NCBI RefSeq assembly: GCF_011752015.1
Contig: NZ_JAAIKA010000001.1
Location: 434,001-498,000, forward strand
Source: Canibacter zhoujuaniae
Lineage (GTDB): Bacteria > Actinomycetota > Actinomycetes > Actinomycetales > Microbacteriaceae
Length of the DNA: 64,000 bases
Reading direction: 5' to 3'
In this document: one piece after another, positions 43,580 through 54,434 of the stretch
Layout of the letters: each line of letters opens with the position of its first letter
How positions within the stretch are numbered: the first letter of the stretch is position 1
Translations under genes and position numbers: made by a program
The notes under the pieces: generated by a model
Told to the model about the DNA's origin: nothing
Seen by the model: the letters and a program-made list of their open reading frames with translations, nothing else
Databases searched by the model: none

Positions 43580-44083
43580 TTACGCCGCCGCAATCTGGTT
43601 AAGAAGCAAATGTAGAGCGGCCGTCACTGCCGATTTTCGCACCGTTTCACGATCCCCTGCAACTTTATGACGCTCTGCTAAAACACCCCGACCAGTCGCG
43701 CAAGCGATGTAGAAAACGCCCGCCTCGATTCCAGAAAAGGCATCTGGATCGGGGCCTGCTACCCCCGTTGTGGAAACACCGTAGTCAGCTGTCACCCCAA
43801 GCTTTTCACGCACAGCGCTGGCCATTTGTTCTGCCACGTCAGCACACACCGGGCCGTATGTGCCTAACACATCCGATGACACTCCGAGCAGAGCGTGTTT
43901 TACTTCCGTGGCGTATGTCACCGCCCCGCCAACAAACACCTTTGAGGCGCCCGGCACAGAAACCAATGTTGCCGCTAACAGTCCGCCCGTCAACGATTCA
44001 GCCACCGCAACGCGTTCACCCTTTTCCGCTAGCCTCTTAACCACTTCCGCAGCAAGAGATGTCAGCTCAGAAGACAGGGCCAA
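43580..44083 (-). CDS. CinA C-terminal family amidohydrolase (PncC-like)
   Basis: A 167-residue nicotinamide-nucleotide amidohydrolase domain, which recycles NMN formed by DNA ligase into NaMN. Seen: VAVAESLTGGLLAATLVSVPG near 23-43 (quoted in part, catalytic Ser in ESLTGG), GGAVTYATEVKHALLGV near 52 and STTGVAGPD near 106. The N-terminal COG1058 domain of full-length CinA is absent, which is normal for PncC. It follows pgsA by one base, a standard actinobacterial ftsK-pgsA-cinA-clgR order. Confidence 0.92.
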   Translation of the reverse strand: MALSSELTSLAAEVVKRLAEKGERVAVAESLTGGLLAATLVSVPGASKVFVGGAVTYATEVKHALLGVSSDVLGTYGPVCADVAEQMASAVREKLGVTADYGVSTTGVAGPDPDAFSGIEAGVFYIACATGRGVLAERHKVAGDRETVRKSAVTAALHLLLNQIAAA

Positions 44084-44084
44084 G

Positions 44085-44687
44085 TTACTCTGCCTTCTTC
44101 TTTGCAGCGGGTAGTTTCACTATGTAGTCAATACCGCTGACAATAGTCATAACAACTGCGGCACTCATAATTAGTGTGTTTACCCAAATCCCGGGCTCAC
44201 CCGTCCAGATCCAGTGCGGCACAATTGCAAGAGGGATCGCTATCGACTGCAGCACAGTCTTAACCTTACCCAACCATGCCGCTGCAAGAACTACTGTATG
44301 CGCGGCTAGTAAACGGTGAATCGTGATCCCGATCTCACGGATTAACACAACAATTGTCACCCACCAGGGTAATTCCCCCAAGATTGAGAGCACAACCAAG
44401 GCACCACCGGTCAGCACCTTATCGGCGATCGGATCTAGAAGCTTGCCCAGGTCGGTGACCAATCCACGCGAACGCGCCCAGTAGCCGTCGAATGCGTCGC
44501 TCGCCATAAAAATTATGAACAGTATTGCACCCCACCAGCGTTCCGGCCCGAGTTCACCCCTGTCAGTCAGCAGCAGCCACAGCACAATAGGTGTCGCAAA
44601 AATACGGAGCACGGTTATTGTGTTCGGAAGGTTAAGGTTTGGCTGTTTGGTAGTCACCGCTCTCACCACCTCAGAATCTATCGTCAC
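44085..44687 (-). CDS. pgsA: CDP-diacylglycerol-glycerol-3-phosphate 3-phosphatidyltransferase
   Basis: A 200-residue membrane enzyme of the CDP-alcohol phosphotransferase family, committed step to phosphatidylglycerol and cardiolipin. The active-site motif D-G-x2-A-R-x7-G-x3-D-x3-D is seen near 68-91: [12 protein letters not shown], then [12 protein letters not shown]. Four to five transmembrane helices. It overlaps the ftsK 3' end by 17 bases. Confidence 0.94.
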   Translation of the reverse strand: MTIDSEVVRAVTTKQPNLNLPNTITVLRIFATPIVLWLLLTDRGELGPERWWGAILFIIFMASDAFDGYWARSRGLVTDLGKLLDPIADKVLTGGALVVLSILGELPWWVTIVVLIREIGITIHRLLAAHTVVLAAAWLGKVKTVLQSIAIPLAIVPHWIWTGEPGIWVNTLIMSAAVVMTIVSGIDYIVKLPAAKKKAE

Positions 44688-47514
44688 GCCCGGTTAGCTG
44701 CCAAGCGTCTTCCGATTCTGCATCTGAATTTGTCTCTGCAAAATCTGTGTTTTCAGAATGATCTGCTCGTGTAGGCGGTTCCTGACCGCTAACTCGCGCC
44801 AAAATTTCTTCCAATTGGTCGGGAGTTACGAGCACATCACGCGGTTTCGAGCCCTGCGAGGGGCCAACAATTTCACGCGATTCCATTAGGTCCATGATGC
44901 GACCCGCTTTAGCGAAACCAACGCGTAGTTTACGCTGCAGCATTGAAGTGGAACCAAGCTGGCTGTTAACAACCAGCTCAATAGCTGCCAGTAGCACCTC
45001 AAGGTCGTCACCGATGTCGGCGTCGATCTCTTTCTTCGCAACAACCTGTTCAACATCTTTGCGGTACTCAGGGCGTGCTTGCGACTTCACGTGCTCCACA
45101 ACACTGCGAATTTCGCTTTCAGTCACCCAGGCACCCTGCACACGCACCGGATGCCCTGCGCCCATCGGTAAGAACAAACCATCACCCTGACCGATTAGTT
45201 TTTCTGCACCTGTTTGGTCCAGAATAACTCGCGAATCGGTTGCAGAAGCAACAGCGAAGGCGAGCCTGCTCGGCACGTTTGCCTTAATTAGGCCGGTTAC
45301 CACATCGACGGATGGTCGCTGCGTTGCAAGCACAAGATGGATCCCAGCGGCGCGCGCTAGCTGTGTGATTCTGACGATGGATTCTTCAACGTCGCGGGGC
45401 GCAACCAGCATCAGATCCGCAAGCTCATCTACCACAGTCAGTAAGTAAGGGTACGGTTTCAAAACCCGCTTACTTCCCTCTGGCAGCCGAATCGAGCCAT
45501 CGCGCACAGCTTTGTTGAAGTCGTCGACGTGCTTGAAGCCAAAGCTTTCAAGATCGTCGTAACGCATATCCATCTCTTTCACAACCCACTGCAGAGCTTC
45601 TGCAGCTTTCTTCGGGTTGGTGATGATTGGGGTTATTAGGTGCGGCACCCCTTGATAGTTGCTAAGTTCCACGCGCTTTGGATCAACGAGCACCATGCGC
45701 ACTTCTTCGGGGGTCGAGCGCACAAGCAGGCTTGTAATCATCGAATTGATAAAGCTTGATTTACCAGACCCGGTTGAACCGGCAACTAAGAGGTGCGGCA
45801 TTTTTGCGAGATTGGCGACAACAAAACCGCCCTCAACGTCTTTACCAACACCGATAGTGAGCGGGTGGGTTGACGAAGCGGCCTTCGGAGAGCGCAGCAC
45901 GTCGCCGAGCACCACATTTTCACGGTCGCGATTGGGAATTTCAATGCCGATAGCTTTTTTGCCCGGGATCGGCGACAGAATACTAACCTCATTCGAGGCA
46001 ACCTCATATGAGATGTTCTTTGCGAGCGCAGTTACGCGTTCAACCTTTGTCCCAGCGCCGACCTCTACCTCATACTGGGTAACCGTCGGGCCGCGAGAAA
46101 AACCCACGACCTTCGCATCGACCTTAAACGACGCAAATACTCTATCAATTGCGGCAATAATCTCACTGTTGGCAGCTGAGTCTGTCTTTGGTGCTTCGCC
46201 GCGGTTTAGCGTTTGCACACTCGGCAGCACGTATCGCTGCTCATCGCTTGCGGCCTCTGGCGGATTAAACGAAAACGGACGATCCTGCGGCCCCGCCGGT
46301 GTTTCCACAGTTGCCGACTCTGCGTTATCACTTTCTTCATCGGCGTACAGGCCGCTCGACCGATGCCCCATATTACCGGTATCGCGCAGCATCTGTTCCG
46401 CTGCCTCAAGCTCAGCAATCACATCAGCGGTGTGCCGCTGTGACACAGTGGGCTCACCCTCTAACGCGCTTTCAAAAGCAACCTCACCGTGCACACCAGA
46501 TTCGGGGTTTCCGCCGTCCAACAACTCGTGCGGATCCACAAAGTTTTCGGTGAGTCCCGCACCCTCAGAATTTGGTTTGCGCCACCACGGCAGTTTGTCG
46601 GTTGGAATGCGCGGCTCCTGCGGTTCAAAACTCTCAACGTCAAAAAGAACTGTTTCGTTTTTCTTGCGCCGCCGCTTCGGTTTTGCCTCTTGCGCTGCAG
46701 CAAGTGTCTGCCCTTCAAGTTCCTGCTGCTCAGCGAAGTGCGGTGGCATCACCGCGGTGTCTGGGCTGCCCCCACCAGACTGGTCTTTTTGTACCTCAGC
46801 TTCGCGCGGCTCACCCAACAGCCAGTCCCAGACTTCAATAAGACGCCGACCAATTCGCGTTGGCGGAGTCTTGGTGATGATCAGGAGACTGAGCACCACA
46901 AGCAGCGCTAGCACCGGCACAGCAAACCATTTGTGCACCAACGCCAACGGTTCACCCAACAACCAGCCCAACAAGCCGCCAGCAGCAGCGAGTGCGGGCA
47001 GGCCCTCAGCCGGCTGCGGCCGTACTGTGGCGAGCGCGTGGGCGATACCAGAGGCGCTTAACACGAGTAGCGTCAGGCCAACAGCGATGCGGCGATTATC
47101 GTGCACTGTTGACGGGTTGTTAAAAAGCCACAACGCAAAGGCGATCATTAAGAGCGGCAAGCCAAATACAAGCTGCCCAAACATGCCGCCAAGGGTCCAA
47201 TCGCTGATCACTTGAGCGGTTTGATTGCCCGCTAAAAACCACTCAAGCGCAATTCCAACAACACCCAACAGCAGCAAAGCAAACGGAAATCCGTCTCGCC
47301 TATCTGCCGGATCCATCTTTTCTAGGCGAAAGGCACGCGCCAGCGCCCCGGCACCGTGGGCGGAAGCCGTCCAGACGGTAACCAAAGCGTTTTTTTCAGG
47401 TTTTGCAACCTCCTTAGCTGCGGTTTCCGGAAGCTTTCGGGTGCGAGCGGTGGAGGTGCTCCTAGCACCCCCGGTTTTCCGCGTATTCCCGCGCTTAGAA
47501 CTAGACGAACTCAT
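44671..47514 (-). CDS. ftsK: DNA translocase FtsK
   Basis: A 947-residue septal DNA pump. Four or five N-terminal membrane helices (about 55-220) are followed by an acidic linker (about 255-440) and the motor: beta domain near 450-540 ([17 protein letters not shown]), Walker [13 protein letters not shown] near 590, Walker [14 protein letters not shown] near 697 and a C-terminal winged-helix gamma domain (about 855-915) that reads KOPS-type sequences. I chose ATG at 47514 (MSSSSSKRG), which has TAGATT ending seven bases upstream; the frame is open further upstream to 47628 but that would run into the divergent murJ promoter. Confidence 0.95.
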   Translation of the reverse strand: MSSSSSKRGNTRKTGGARSTSTARTRKLPETAAKEVAKPEKNALVTVWTASAHGAGALARAFRLEKMDPADRRDGFPFALLLLGVVGIALEWFLAGNQTAQVISDWTLGGMFGQLVFGLPLLMIAFALWLFNNPSTVHDNRRIAVGLTLLVLSASGIAHALATVRPQPAEGLPALAAAGGLLGWLLGEPLALVHKWFAVPVLALLVVLSLLIITKTPPTRIGRRLIEVWDWLLGEPREAEVQKDQSGGGSPDTAVMPPHFAEQQELEGQTLAAAQEAKPKRRRKKNETVLFDVESFEPQEPRIPTDKLPWWRKPNSEGAGLTENFVDPHELLDGGNPESGVHGEVAFESALEGEPTVSQRHTADVIAELEAAEQMLRDTGNMGHRSSGLYADEESDNAESATVETPAGPQDRPFSFNPPEAASDEQRYVLPSVQTLNRGEAPKTDSAANSEIIAAIDRVFASFKVDAKVVGFSRGPTVTQYEVEVGAGTKVERVTALAKNISYEVASNEVSILSPIPGKKAIGIEIPNRDRENVVLGDVLRSPKAASSTHPLTIGVGKDVEGGFVVANLAKMPHLLVAGSTGSGKSSFINSMITSLLVRSTPEEVRMVLVDPKRVELSNYQGVPHLITPIITNPKKAAEALQWVVKEMDMRYDDLESFGFKHVDDFNKAVRDGSIRLPEGSKRVLKPYPYLLTVVDELADLMLVAPRDVEESIVRITQLARAAGIHLVLATQRPSVDVVTGLIKANVPSRLAFAVASATDSRVILDQTGAEKLIGQGDGLFLPMGAGHPVRVQGAWVTESEIRSVVEHVKSQARPEYRKDVEQVVAKKEIDADIGDDLEVLLAAIELVVNSQLGSTSMLQRKLRVGFAKAGRIMDLMESREIVGPSQGSKPRDVLVTPDQLEEILARVSGQEPPTRADHSENTDFAETNSDAESEDAWQLTGRDDRF

Positions 47515-47521
47515 AGCTACT

Positions 47522-47527
47522 AATCTA
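47522..47527 (-). promoter_or_regulatory. -10 hexamer, ftsK (leaderless)
   Basis: TAGATT, seven bases before ATG at 47514. Confidence 0.62.
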
Positions 47528-47607
47528 AACGAGCGGTAAATAACTTTATCTGTGCCTAGGCGGCGCGCCCCTTTTTCTTTGGCTCTCGAAGAGCAAGAGC
47601 TTGCGGC

Positions 47608-47613
47608 TATTCT
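47608..47613 (+). promoter_or_regulatory. -10 hexamer, murJ
   Basis: TATTCT, eight bases before ATG at 47622. Confidence 0.52.
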
Positions 47614-47621
47614 TGGTATTG

Positions 47622-49307
47622 ATGGCAAAACAAGGTTTCGGTCGCTCTAGCGCTCTCATCGCAGCTGGCACTCTTACGTCACGAGTCTTAGGGCTTATGC
47701 GGCAGATGCTGCTCGTCTACGCGATCGGTTCGCTCGGTTTTGTCGCGAACTCCTACTCTGCTGCAACACGCATTCCCGGTCTGGTTTATTCACTGGTGAT
47801 AACCGGCGCCCTAACCGCTGTGCTGGTGCCGCAGATAACGAAGGCGGCGCTCGCAAAGGATCGCGGTCAGGCCTATATTCAGAAGCTAATTACGCTCTCA
47901 CTTGTTGTCGGATCAGCGCTTACTCTCTTAACCGCCCTCATCTCACCGCTCATTGTGCGTCTTTTAACACCGGACTGGTCTGCCGAGCATCGCGGTCTCG
48001 CGCTCGCCTTTGCACTGTGGCTGGCTCCACAGGTGCTCTTTTTTGTGCTCTATACGGTTGCCGGTGAGGTGCTTAACGCAAAGAGCGTTTTTGGGCCGTA
48101 CACTTGGGCTCCTGTTTTAAACAATGTGATTCACATTAGCGCACTGCTGCTTTTCATCTATTTCTTTGGCGCCGATCCAAACGGTGAACGGGTGTTTGGG
48201 AGCACTGATTTTGCGCCGCAGTTTTTGATTGCGGGCGCGGCAAGCCTCGGTGTTGCAGCCCAGGCGATTGTGCTGCTGTTTGCGTTTAAACGGGCTGGTA
48301 TAAAAATGCAGCTCGACTTTAAATGGCGTGGCTTTGGTCTCGGTGAGATTGGCCGTGTTGCATCATGGACGCTGGCTTCAATGGTTGCCACTCAGATAAC
48401 CGGTATCTATCAGGGCATTGCGATGAACCGTGCGCAGTCTGGAGAGGCTGGTCTTGCGGCGGTAGAGCTTGCCACACTGATTCTCAGCCTGCCACACGCC
48501 ACAATTGTTGTCTCGCTAGTTATGGCTTCCTTCACTTCGATGAGTGAAAAGGTGCAGAACGGTGATGAACACGGTTATCGGATGCAACTGCGCCGAGCGT
48601 TCTCGTTAACAGTGCTTATAACCGCCCCAATCATCGCAATTTTTGCGCTGCTCTCATTCCCTATTTCACGAGTGCTGCAGCCCACAGCTGACTCTGCTGT
48701 GGTCGGATCGGTTGCGATAGTTTTACTCGCTCTGTCAATCAGTCAGCTGCCGTACAGTCTGGTGTTCGTGTTAAATCGCGGCTTCTTCGCGCGGAGCAAC
48801 ACAAAAACCCCCTTCTTATTAAATGTTTTGCACACAAGCGTAATTATTATTCTTGTCAGCTTTACCTTCGCTTTTGAAACTGCTGACGCAGCCTGGCTCG
48901 CCTGTCTTGCAGTATCATTCGGCTATATTCTCTTCTATACGCTAACTCACTTAACGCTAAAGCGGCATATCGGCGCTGTGCTCGACGCTGAGACTCTAAA
49001 AGACAGTTTGCGTGCACTGTTTGCAACTGCTGCAGCAATATTATTAGCGCTGCTTCTGATGGCGCGTTATGTGATCCCCGATTCCGTCTCCGTGCTCGGA
49101 ATCACCCTGCAGTTAGATCCTCTGATAACGCCGTTAGCGCTCCCCAACGTTATCGGGACAGAAATAAATTTCGTCGGCTCAATTTTGATCTGTGTCGTAG
49201 TTGGCATACTGACGCTTGCGCTTTACGTCTTGTTCCTCCTCATCAGCGGACATTCCGCTACACTTGCGCTGCGCAAAAAACTCACACACCGACAGTCACG
49301 TCCGTAA
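47622..49307 (+). CDS. murJ: Lipid II flippase MurJ
   Basis: A 561-residue MOP-superfamily transporter with about 14-15 hydrophobic helices, which moves lipid II to the outer face of the membrane. Family signatures include the amphipathic start [20 protein letters not shown] and the charged residues of the central cavity (R near 17 and 23, R50 area in AATRIPG). The long cytoplasmic C-terminal kinase-like domain seen in mycobacterial MurJ is absent. ATG at 47622 (MAKQGFG) has TATTCT ending eight bases upstream; a longer form from 47601 is less likely. It is followed by a FemX gene. Confidence 0.9.
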   Translation: MAKQGFGRSSALIAAGTLTSRVLGLMRQMLLVYAIGSLGFVANSYSAATRIPGLVYSLVITGALTAVLVPQITKAALAKDRGQAYIQKLITLSLVVGSALTLLTALISPLIVRLLTPDWSAEHRGLALAFALWLAPQVLFFVLYTVAGEVLNAKSVFGPYTWAPVLNNVIHISALLLFIYFFGADPNGERVFGSTDFAPQFLIAGAASLGVAAQAIVLLFAFKRAGIKMQLDFKWRGFGLGEIGRVASWTLASMVATQITGIYQGIAMNRAQSGEAGLAAVELATLILSLPHATIVVSLVMASFTSMSEKVQNGDEHGYRMQLRRAFSLTVLITAPIIAIFALLSFPISRVLQPTADSAVVGSVAIVLLALSISQLPYSLVFVLNRGFFARSNTKTPFLLNVLHTSVIIILVSFTFAFETADAAWLACLAVSFGYILFYTLTHLTLKRHIGAVLDAETLKDSLRALFATAAAILLALLLMARYVIPDSVSVLGITLQLDPLITPLALPNVIGTEINFVGSILICVVVGILTLALYVLFLLISGHSATLALRKKLTHRQSRP

Positions 49308-49362
49308 ACCAGTTACAACAAATTAGGCTTTGGGTGACAGAACAGCGACTTAAGGAATATTC

Positions 49363-50526
49363 ATGACATCCGTCTACACAGTGCGTGCAGCCTCGCGTGC
49401 CGAGCAAGAAAACTGGGATGAGTTAAGCGAGCAGAATCCTCTCGGCGGCGAATTCAGCAACTCCAGAGTTTTTGCAAAAGTGAAATCACAGTACGGTTGG
49501 CACCCTCGCTTTCTTATCTGGGAAACGGACGGCAAACCCGCGTTTGCTGGTCTTGTGCTTGAACGCCGGATTCCCCTTCTGGGGAAGTTTTGGTATCTTC
49601 CAACCGCGCCGGCTCTGCAAGATGCAGCAGAGGTTGGTGCGGGGTTAAAGGCGCTTGAAGAATACGTTAAAACACATGAGCCGACTGTTTTTGCGGTGAG
49701 CGCTGAGCCAACTCTGCCCGTCATTCCGGCCGATGATCCAGATACTGTCGCAGGGCGCCACACTCTCCCACCGAGTTTTGCATCTTTAATTCCTGAAAAA
49801 GAGGCTCTTGACACTATTAAAAGCCGACTATCGGTGCCCGTGACAGATCTGAAGCGTGGCCGCATGGACGCTATCACCGCTGTGATTGACCTCGATCAGA
49901 CAGCGGATGAGCTCCTCGCGTCATTCGATAAGAAGTGTCGCAATATGGTGCGTCGTGGGGAGCGTGAAGGGGTCGAGTTTAGGGAGTTGCCGGCCACGCA
50001 AGAGACGTTCGATAAGATGTGGGAGCTCATGCACAAGGTGGGTGGTGGCCGCACCGATCTTGTTATTCGGCCGCGCGCCTATCTTGAAAGCTATTGGAGG
50101 GGTTTTGCTGACCAGGGTCGTGGGCGCTTCTACGCTGCCGTTGATAAAGGTGAAATTTCTGTGCTCGCATTCGTTGTGTTAACAGGCAAAAACGCAACCT
50201 ACAAAGATGGCGGATCGGATCGCGCTCTGCAGTCTGCTGGCTCTGCAAACTATCTGCATTGGCGAATCATGCTCGAAATGCAGAAACTAGGCGCAACTTC
50301 TTACAATATGTTCGGTGTGGCCCCAGTCACCGCACAGAGTGACACCGACCACATTAACTACTCGCTTGGGCGTTTTAAGCTGTCTTTTAGTAAACGGCGC
50401 AGCACTCTTGTTGGTCGCGTTGAACTGATCTTCAACGAAAAGAAATACAAGCTGTGGAGCAGGGTCGGCGCTGGCATTGCTTCTCGCTTGCATGCGCGAA
50501 AATATAAAGATTCACAAATGATTTAA
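49363..50526 (+). CDS. FemAB-family peptidoglycan bridge aminoacyltransferase (copy 1)
   Basis: A 387-residue protein with two GNAT-like domains of the FemX/FemAB family, which transfer an amino acid from aminoacyl-tRNA to lipid II to build an interpeptide bridge. Seen: WDELSEQNPLGGEFSNSRV near 19 (quoted), FDKKCRNMVRRGEREGVEF near 188 (substrate/phosphate region), and YKDGGSDRALQSAG near 282 with NMFGVAP near 318. The added residue cannot be told from sequence. AAGGA precedes ATG at 49363. Position directly after murJ supports a wall-precursor role. Confidence 0.88.
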   Translation: MTSVYTVRAASRAEQENWDELSEQNPLGGEFSNSRVFAKVKSQYGWHPRFLIWETDGKPAFAGLVLERRIPLLGKFWYLPTAPALQDAAEVGAGLKALEEYVKTHEPTVFAVSAEPTLPVIPADDPDTVAGRHTLPPSFASLIPEKEALDTIKSRLSVPVTDLKRGRMDAITAVIDLDQTADELLASFDKKCRNMVRRGEREGVEFRELPATQETFDKMWELMHKVGGGRTDLVIRPRAYLESYWRGFADQGRGRFYAAVDKGEISVLAFVVLTGKNATYKDGGSDRALQSAGSANYLHWRIMLEMQKLGATSYNMFGVAPVTAQSDTDHINYSLGRFKLSFSKRRSTLVGRVELIFNEKKYKLWSRVGAGIASRLHARKYKDSQMI

Positions 50527-50539
50527 GGGCTGTAAAAAC

Positions 50540-50570
50540 AATACCGGGCAGAAATCTTCTGCCCGGTATT
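50540..50570. terminator. Bidirectional terminator, femX/rnj
   Basis: AATACCGGGCAGAA and TTCTGCCCGGTATT (50540-50553, 50557-50570) form a perfect 14-pair stem with a three-base loop, followed by TTTATT on the plus strand. It lies between the convergent femX and rnj genes. Confidence 0.92.
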
Positions 50571-50609
50571 TTATTAAACTCTCACTCAGTTAGTAGCGCA
50601 GAGGTTTTC

Positions 50610-52307
50610 TTAGTCAACCTCCACAACGACCGGCACGATCATCGCCCGGCGGCGCAGTTTGGTTCCCACCCACCGGCCAACGATACGGCGCACAACCTGC
50701 TGCAGTTTCTGCCTGTCTGGCGCGGCTGCACCATCGCGCTTTGCCGCTTGGAAGGCATCCTGTATGCCGTTAACTATCTTTGGTTTGATAACGTCAAATT
50801 CGCTATCGTCTTCTGCCATTCCCTTGGTGTGAATATCCGGGCCTGAGACTATCTGCCCTGTCTTTTTAGACACGACGGTGATAATCGAGACGAATCCTTC
50901 GGTCCCTAGCACACGCCGCTCGTGCAGATCATCGTCGGTTACCTTACCAACCGTCTGACCGTCTACGTAGAGGGATCCAACCTCCAGCTGACCCGTAATT
51001 TTAGCCCTGCCGTCTTGCAGGTCAACAACGGTTCCGTTCTGACAGATCAGAGTGCGCGTGGTTGGCACGCCGGTTTCAATCGCGAGTGCTGCGTTTGCAA
51101 CAAGATGGCGATATTCACCGTGTATGGGCATCACGTTTTTTGGTTGCACAATGTTGTAGCAGTAAAGCAGCTCCCCCGCCGCAGCGTGGCCAGAAACATG
51201 CACACGGGCGTTTCCTTTGTGCACAACCTTTGCGCCGAGTCGCATGAGACCATCGATCACTCGGAACACTGCGTTTTCGTTTCCAGGTATCAAACTGGAG
51301 GCCAGGATCACAGTGTCACCGTGTGAGACACTAACCTGGTGATTGCCCTTTACGATCCGGCTGAGCACCGCCATCGGTTCCCCCTGCGAACCGGTAGACA
51401 TGTATACGAGATGCTCATCTGGAATTTCCTCGGCATCTTTGAGAGTCACTAAAACGCCCGGCGGCACGTCTAGGTACCCAAGTTCTTCAGCGATCTTCAT
51501 GTTTCTAAGCATTGAGCGGCCAAGCAAAACAACCTTGCGTTGGTTGTGTGCAGCCGCCTCCAAAACCTGCTGCACGCGGTGCACATGACTTGAGAAACTC
51601 GCCACAACAACTTTTCCAGGAGTGCCCGCAATCACACTCTCGAGCACCGGCCCAATTTCTTTTTCGAGCGGCGTGAACCCGGGAATATCAGCATTTGTGC
51701 TGTCGGTTTGAAAGAGGTCTACGCCCTCTTCCCCGAGCCTCGCAAACGCCCTGAGATCGGTAATCCGCCCATCGAGCGGCAGCTGATCCATCTTAAAATC
51801 GCCGGTTGCAAGCACCAGCCCAGCTGGGGTGCGAATAGCGACAGCGAGCGCGTCAGGAATCGAATGATTTACCGCCACGAATTCGAGGTCGAAACCGCCG
51901 CCAGCTGCAACCCTATCGCCCTCGGCAACGACGTTTAACTTTGGTTGCAGACGGTGTTCTTTACACTTTGCTGCAACCAAAGCCAGCGTCAGCTGCGAGC
52001 CGTAGAGTGGAATATCGGCGCGGCGCTTGAGCAGGTAAGGGATGCCGCCGATATGATCCTCATGCCCGTGAGTGAGCACCACCCCAACGATGTCTTGGAG
52101 TCGATTATCGAGTAGTGTGATGTCGGGCAGAATTAGATCGATGCCCGGCTGCTCAACCTCTGGGAAGAGCACACCACAGTCTACGATAAGCAATTTGCCA
52201 TCGAATTCATAAACAGTCATGTTGCGCCCAACCTCACCCAGGCCTCCTAGTGGATAGGTGCGCAGCGCCCCCTTTTTGAGTTTGGGCGGTGACTGTATTT
52301 CGATCAA
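50610..52307 (-). CDS. rnj: Ribonuclease J
   Basis: A 565-residue metallo-beta-lactamase/beta-CASP nuclease with 5'-3' exo- and endonuclease activity on RNA. Metal site HGHEDHIGG near 82-90, a further ligand in TGDFKMDQ near 168, motif A TDSTNAD near 195 and motif C HVSGHA near 383. The C-terminal domain for dimer formation is present. The start is TTG at 52307 (MIEIQSPPK) with AAGGGAG about eight bases ahead. It follows dapA by 25 bases; a dapA-rnj pair is typical of actinobacteria. Confidence 0.95.
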   Translation of the reverse strand: MIEIQSPPKLKKGALRTYPLGGLGEVGRNMTVYEFDGKLLIVDCGVLFPEVEQPGIDLILPDITLLDNRLQDIVGVVLTHGHEDHIGGIPYLLKRRADIPLYGSQLTLALVAAKCKEHRLQPKLNVVAEGDRVAAGGGFDLEFVAVNHSIPDALAVAIRTPAGLVLATGDFKMDQLPLDGRITDLRAFARLGEEGVDLFQTDSTNADIPGFTPLEKEIGPVLESVIAGTPGKVVVASFSSHVHRVQQVLEAAAHNQRKVVLLGRSMLRNMKIAEELGYLDVPPGVLVTLKDAEEIPDEHLVYMSTGSQGEPMAVLSRIVKGNHQVSVSHGDTVILASSLIPGNENAVFRVIDGLMRLGAKVVHKGNARVHVSGHAAAGELLYCYNIVQPKNVMPIHGEYRHLVANAALAIETGVPTTRTLICQNGTVVDLQDGRAKITGQLEVGSLYVDGQTVGKVTDDDLHERRVLGTEGFVSIITVVSKKTGQIVSGPDIHTKGMAEDDSEFDVIKPKIVNGIQDAFQAAKRDGAAAPDRQKLQQVVRRIVGRWVGTKLRRRAMIVPVVVEVD

Positions 52308-52332
52308 AATTGCTCCCTTAACGGCAAATAAA

Positions 52333-53310
52333 CTAACGGGTGGTGCCGGCGATTTTTGGTAGAGCGCCCCCGGCAGCGGCGTTGCGATCTGGTCGGAAGT
52401 TTGAGAAATCTACCCCCGGCAGGTTTTTCACAAGCGCCAAGTCATCTTCAATTGTCGCTGCCTCCCACTCTTCTGGGCCGACTAGCGGCAAACGCACGCG
52501 CGGGCTACCGATGCGCCCCAGACCATGCAAAATGTATTTAGCTGAAATAGTGCCGGGCACGTGGGTCATAACTGCGCGCACAAGCGGCTCCAGCTGTTTA
52601 TGCATCTCGCGTGCGGCGTGCAAATCTCCCCTATTAACCGCATCAACAATCGTGCGGTACGGCCCGGCGGCAATGTTCGCTGTCACACCGACCAAACCGG
52701 TTGCGCCGATAGCAAGATGCGGCAAAACGTTTGCGTCATCTCCTGAGAAGTATAGGAGGTCAGTTTGATTCAGCACACGGCTAACCTCGCTGAAGTCGCC
52801 TTTAGCGTCTTTCACACCAAGAATGTTTGGGTGTTTTGCCAACCGCAAAATAGTTTCGTATTTAATTGGAACGCCGGTGCGACCGGGAATGTCATAGAGC
52901 AGAACCGGCAAATCGGTTGCGTCTGCCACCATTCTGAAGTGCGTTAAAAGTCCGGCCTGTGTCGGCTTGTTGTAGTACGGGGTCACAACCATAACCCCGT
53001 CAGCACCCGCTTTCTCGCTGGCTTGATAGAGCTCGATCGCATGGGCGGTCTCGTTTGAGCCACCGCCGGTAATTATTTTTGCTCTGCCCGCTGAAACAGA
53101 CTTTGCTACCTCAACGAGCTTAATTTTTTCAGGGTCGGTCAGAGTTGAAGTCTCGCCTGTGGTGCCGGTCACGACGATGCCGTCAGCGCCATCAGAAATA
53201 CAACGGTCGATATGCGCTTCCGTCGCGTCCCAGTCAACCTCGCCGTCCTTATCCATTGGAGTGACAAGCGCAACCAATACCTGCCCAAAGGGGTTTTCTT
53301 GTTTAATCAC
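52333..53310 (-). CDS. dapA: 4-hydroxy-tetrahydrodipicolinate synthase
   Basis: A 325-residue class I aldolase that condenses pyruvate and aspartate semialdehyde, first committed step of the DAP/lysine pathway. Seen: GTTGETSTLTDPEK near 47, YYNKPTQAGLL near 112, the Tyr in LLYDIPGRTGV near 139 and the Schiff-base Lys in ILGVKDAKGD near 167. GTG at 53310 (MIKQENPFG) has TAGGCT ending six bases before it, the same hexamer as mgtE-N, and no ribosome-binding site. It may also be read from the femX promoter 1 kb upstream. Confidence 0.95.
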   Translation of the reverse strand: MIKQENPFGQVLVALVTPMDKDGEVDWDATEAHIDRCISDGADGIVVTGTTGETSTLTDPEKIKLVEVAKSVSAGRAKIITGGGSNETAHAIELYQASEKAGADGVMVVTPYYNKPTQAGLLTHFRMVADATDLPVLLYDIPGRTGVPIKYETILRLAKHPNILGVKDAKGDFSEVSRVLNQTDLLYFSGDDANVLPHLAIGATGLVGVTANIAAGPYRTIVDAVNRGDLHAAREMHKQLEPLVRAVMTHVPGTISAKYILHGLGRIGSPRVRLPLVGPEEWEAATIEDDLALVKNLPGVDFSNFRPDRNAAAGGALPKIAGTTR

Positions 53311-53316
53311 CTATCT

Positions 53317-53322
53317 AGCCTA
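53317..53322 (-). promoter_or_regulatory. -10 hexamer, dapA (leaderless)
   Basis: TAGGCT, six bases before GTG at 53310; identical in sequence and spacing to the MgtE-N/CBS hexamer. Confidence 0.65.
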
Positions 53323-53326
53323 TCGT

Positions 53327-54370
53327 TTAGCGTTGCTTTAACCGCTGCAGTGTCGCACGAGCGGCCATCATTAACCTGTAACGGAATACTGCAAGCGGCA
53401 CATCTTGAGTTGGGGCAACTTCCACCACCGCAGTAGAAAACTTTGTTTTATACACATTTAAACCGTTTAATGACGGGTTCAGTTCTGAGCCGATCCCCAT
53501 CATGTCCATAGCTTCGCACCCTCGTTTGGCGATATCAACACACACAAACACAACCAGTCGTTCGTTGACGCTGCGCTTCATTGATGCGGTTGTTGAAGCT
53601 CCGTAAAAGTAGCAGGCGTATTTACCGCTGAGCGTCACGAGCATCCACGAGGTGAGCTCTCCGTCAATTCGAGAAGCATAGAGACGCGCATTTTCTTTCC
53701 CCAATGCCTCCAGCATCTCCTGATAGTGCTGACTACTCCAGGCTGTGAAACCGTCACGGTTGCTCGTTTCAACCAGAACCCGATGGTAGGGGCTGAAGTC
53801 TCTAAACGCTGCATCCGTCTCATCTGCACAGACAATCTCTGTGTCACGCAATGACTGTCTCGCCTGCTTGCGGCCGCGCGACTTAAACTTTGCGATAATT
53901 TCTTCCTGCAATACTTCGTCAGCAGCTGCCCTGTCAGAAACAGTAGTGTCAATAACGACGGTGCGGTCGTGCGTTGATAGCGAATAGGGCATATAACTGT
54001 TGTGCACCGCGCGATGGAACAGATCTAGCCGTAAGTGCAGCGCTCCCTGCCATTCTTGTTTTGCAAACTGCTGCAGGGTTTCTAAAAAGCCTTTTTCAAG
54101 CTCCGCGCTCGGCTTCGCAAGCCAAACCGGGCCGTGGCGCAGCCACACAAAAAATGTTGCACGCCAGTCCATTTTGGTCGCCCGAAACTGCGCTACCAAA
54201 TCGCCATCAAAAAACACTAAGTAGTAGCCTAGGTGTTTCCGATTTGCTTGGATTTCGTCAACACGACTCCAGTGTTCTGTTTGCTCTATCGGAAGATTAA
54301 GCCCTGCCTTCTCGGCGGAGTCTGCATACTCACGGCTATTAACACTCCTAATTTCCCACCGGGCAGTCAT
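53327..54370 (-). CDS. FemAB-family peptidoglycan bridge aminoacyltransferase (copy 2)
   Basis: A 347-residue protein with the FemAB double-GNAT fold, clearly diverged from copy 1. Seen: TEHWSRVDEIQANRKHLGYY near 31-50, FKSRGRKQARQSLRDTEI near 165 (the family's basic KxRRxIR-like stretch), YYGASTTASMKRS-like segment near 270 and AMDMMGIG near 297. It probably adds a residue to lipid II, or a further residue to the bridge that copy 1 begins. I chose ATG at 54370 (MTARWEIR), with TAGTGT ending seven bases upstream; an extended reading to 54562 would overlap folA with nonfamily sequence. Confidence 0.85.
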   Translation of the reverse strand: MTARWEIRSVNSREYADSAEKAGLNLPIEQTEHWSRVDEIQANRKHLGYYLVFFDGDLVAQFRATKMDWRATFFVWLRHGPVWLAKPSAELEKGFLETLQQFAKQEWQGALHLRLDLFHRAVHNSYMPYSLSTHDRTVVIDTTVSDRAAADEVLQEEIIAKFKSRGRKQARQSLRDTEIVCADETDAAFRDFSPYHRVLVETSNRDGFTAWSSQHYQEMLEALGKENARLYASRIDGELTSWMLVTLSGKYACYFYGASTTASMKRSVNERLVVFVCVDIAKRGCEAMDMMGIGSELNPSLNGLNVYKTKFSTAVVEVAPTQDVPLAVFRYRLMMAARATLQRLKQR

Positions 54371-54377
54371 ATATTCA

Positions 54378-54383
54378 ACACTA
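54378..54383 (-). promoter_or_regulatory. -10 hexamer, second femX (leaderless)
   Basis: TAGTGT, seven bases before ATG at 54370. Confidence 0.58.
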
Positions 54384-54434
54384 CCAGCAGAGCTTGTATA
54401 GGAGCTGATCTCTTCGCCCCCAAATAAACAGCAA

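Noticed and set aside
45659-47215. A long open frame opposite ftsK (about 518 codons)
   Set aside because: Ser/Thr/Arg-rich composition typical of a shadow of a well-supported gene; ftsK on the other strand has all motifs.
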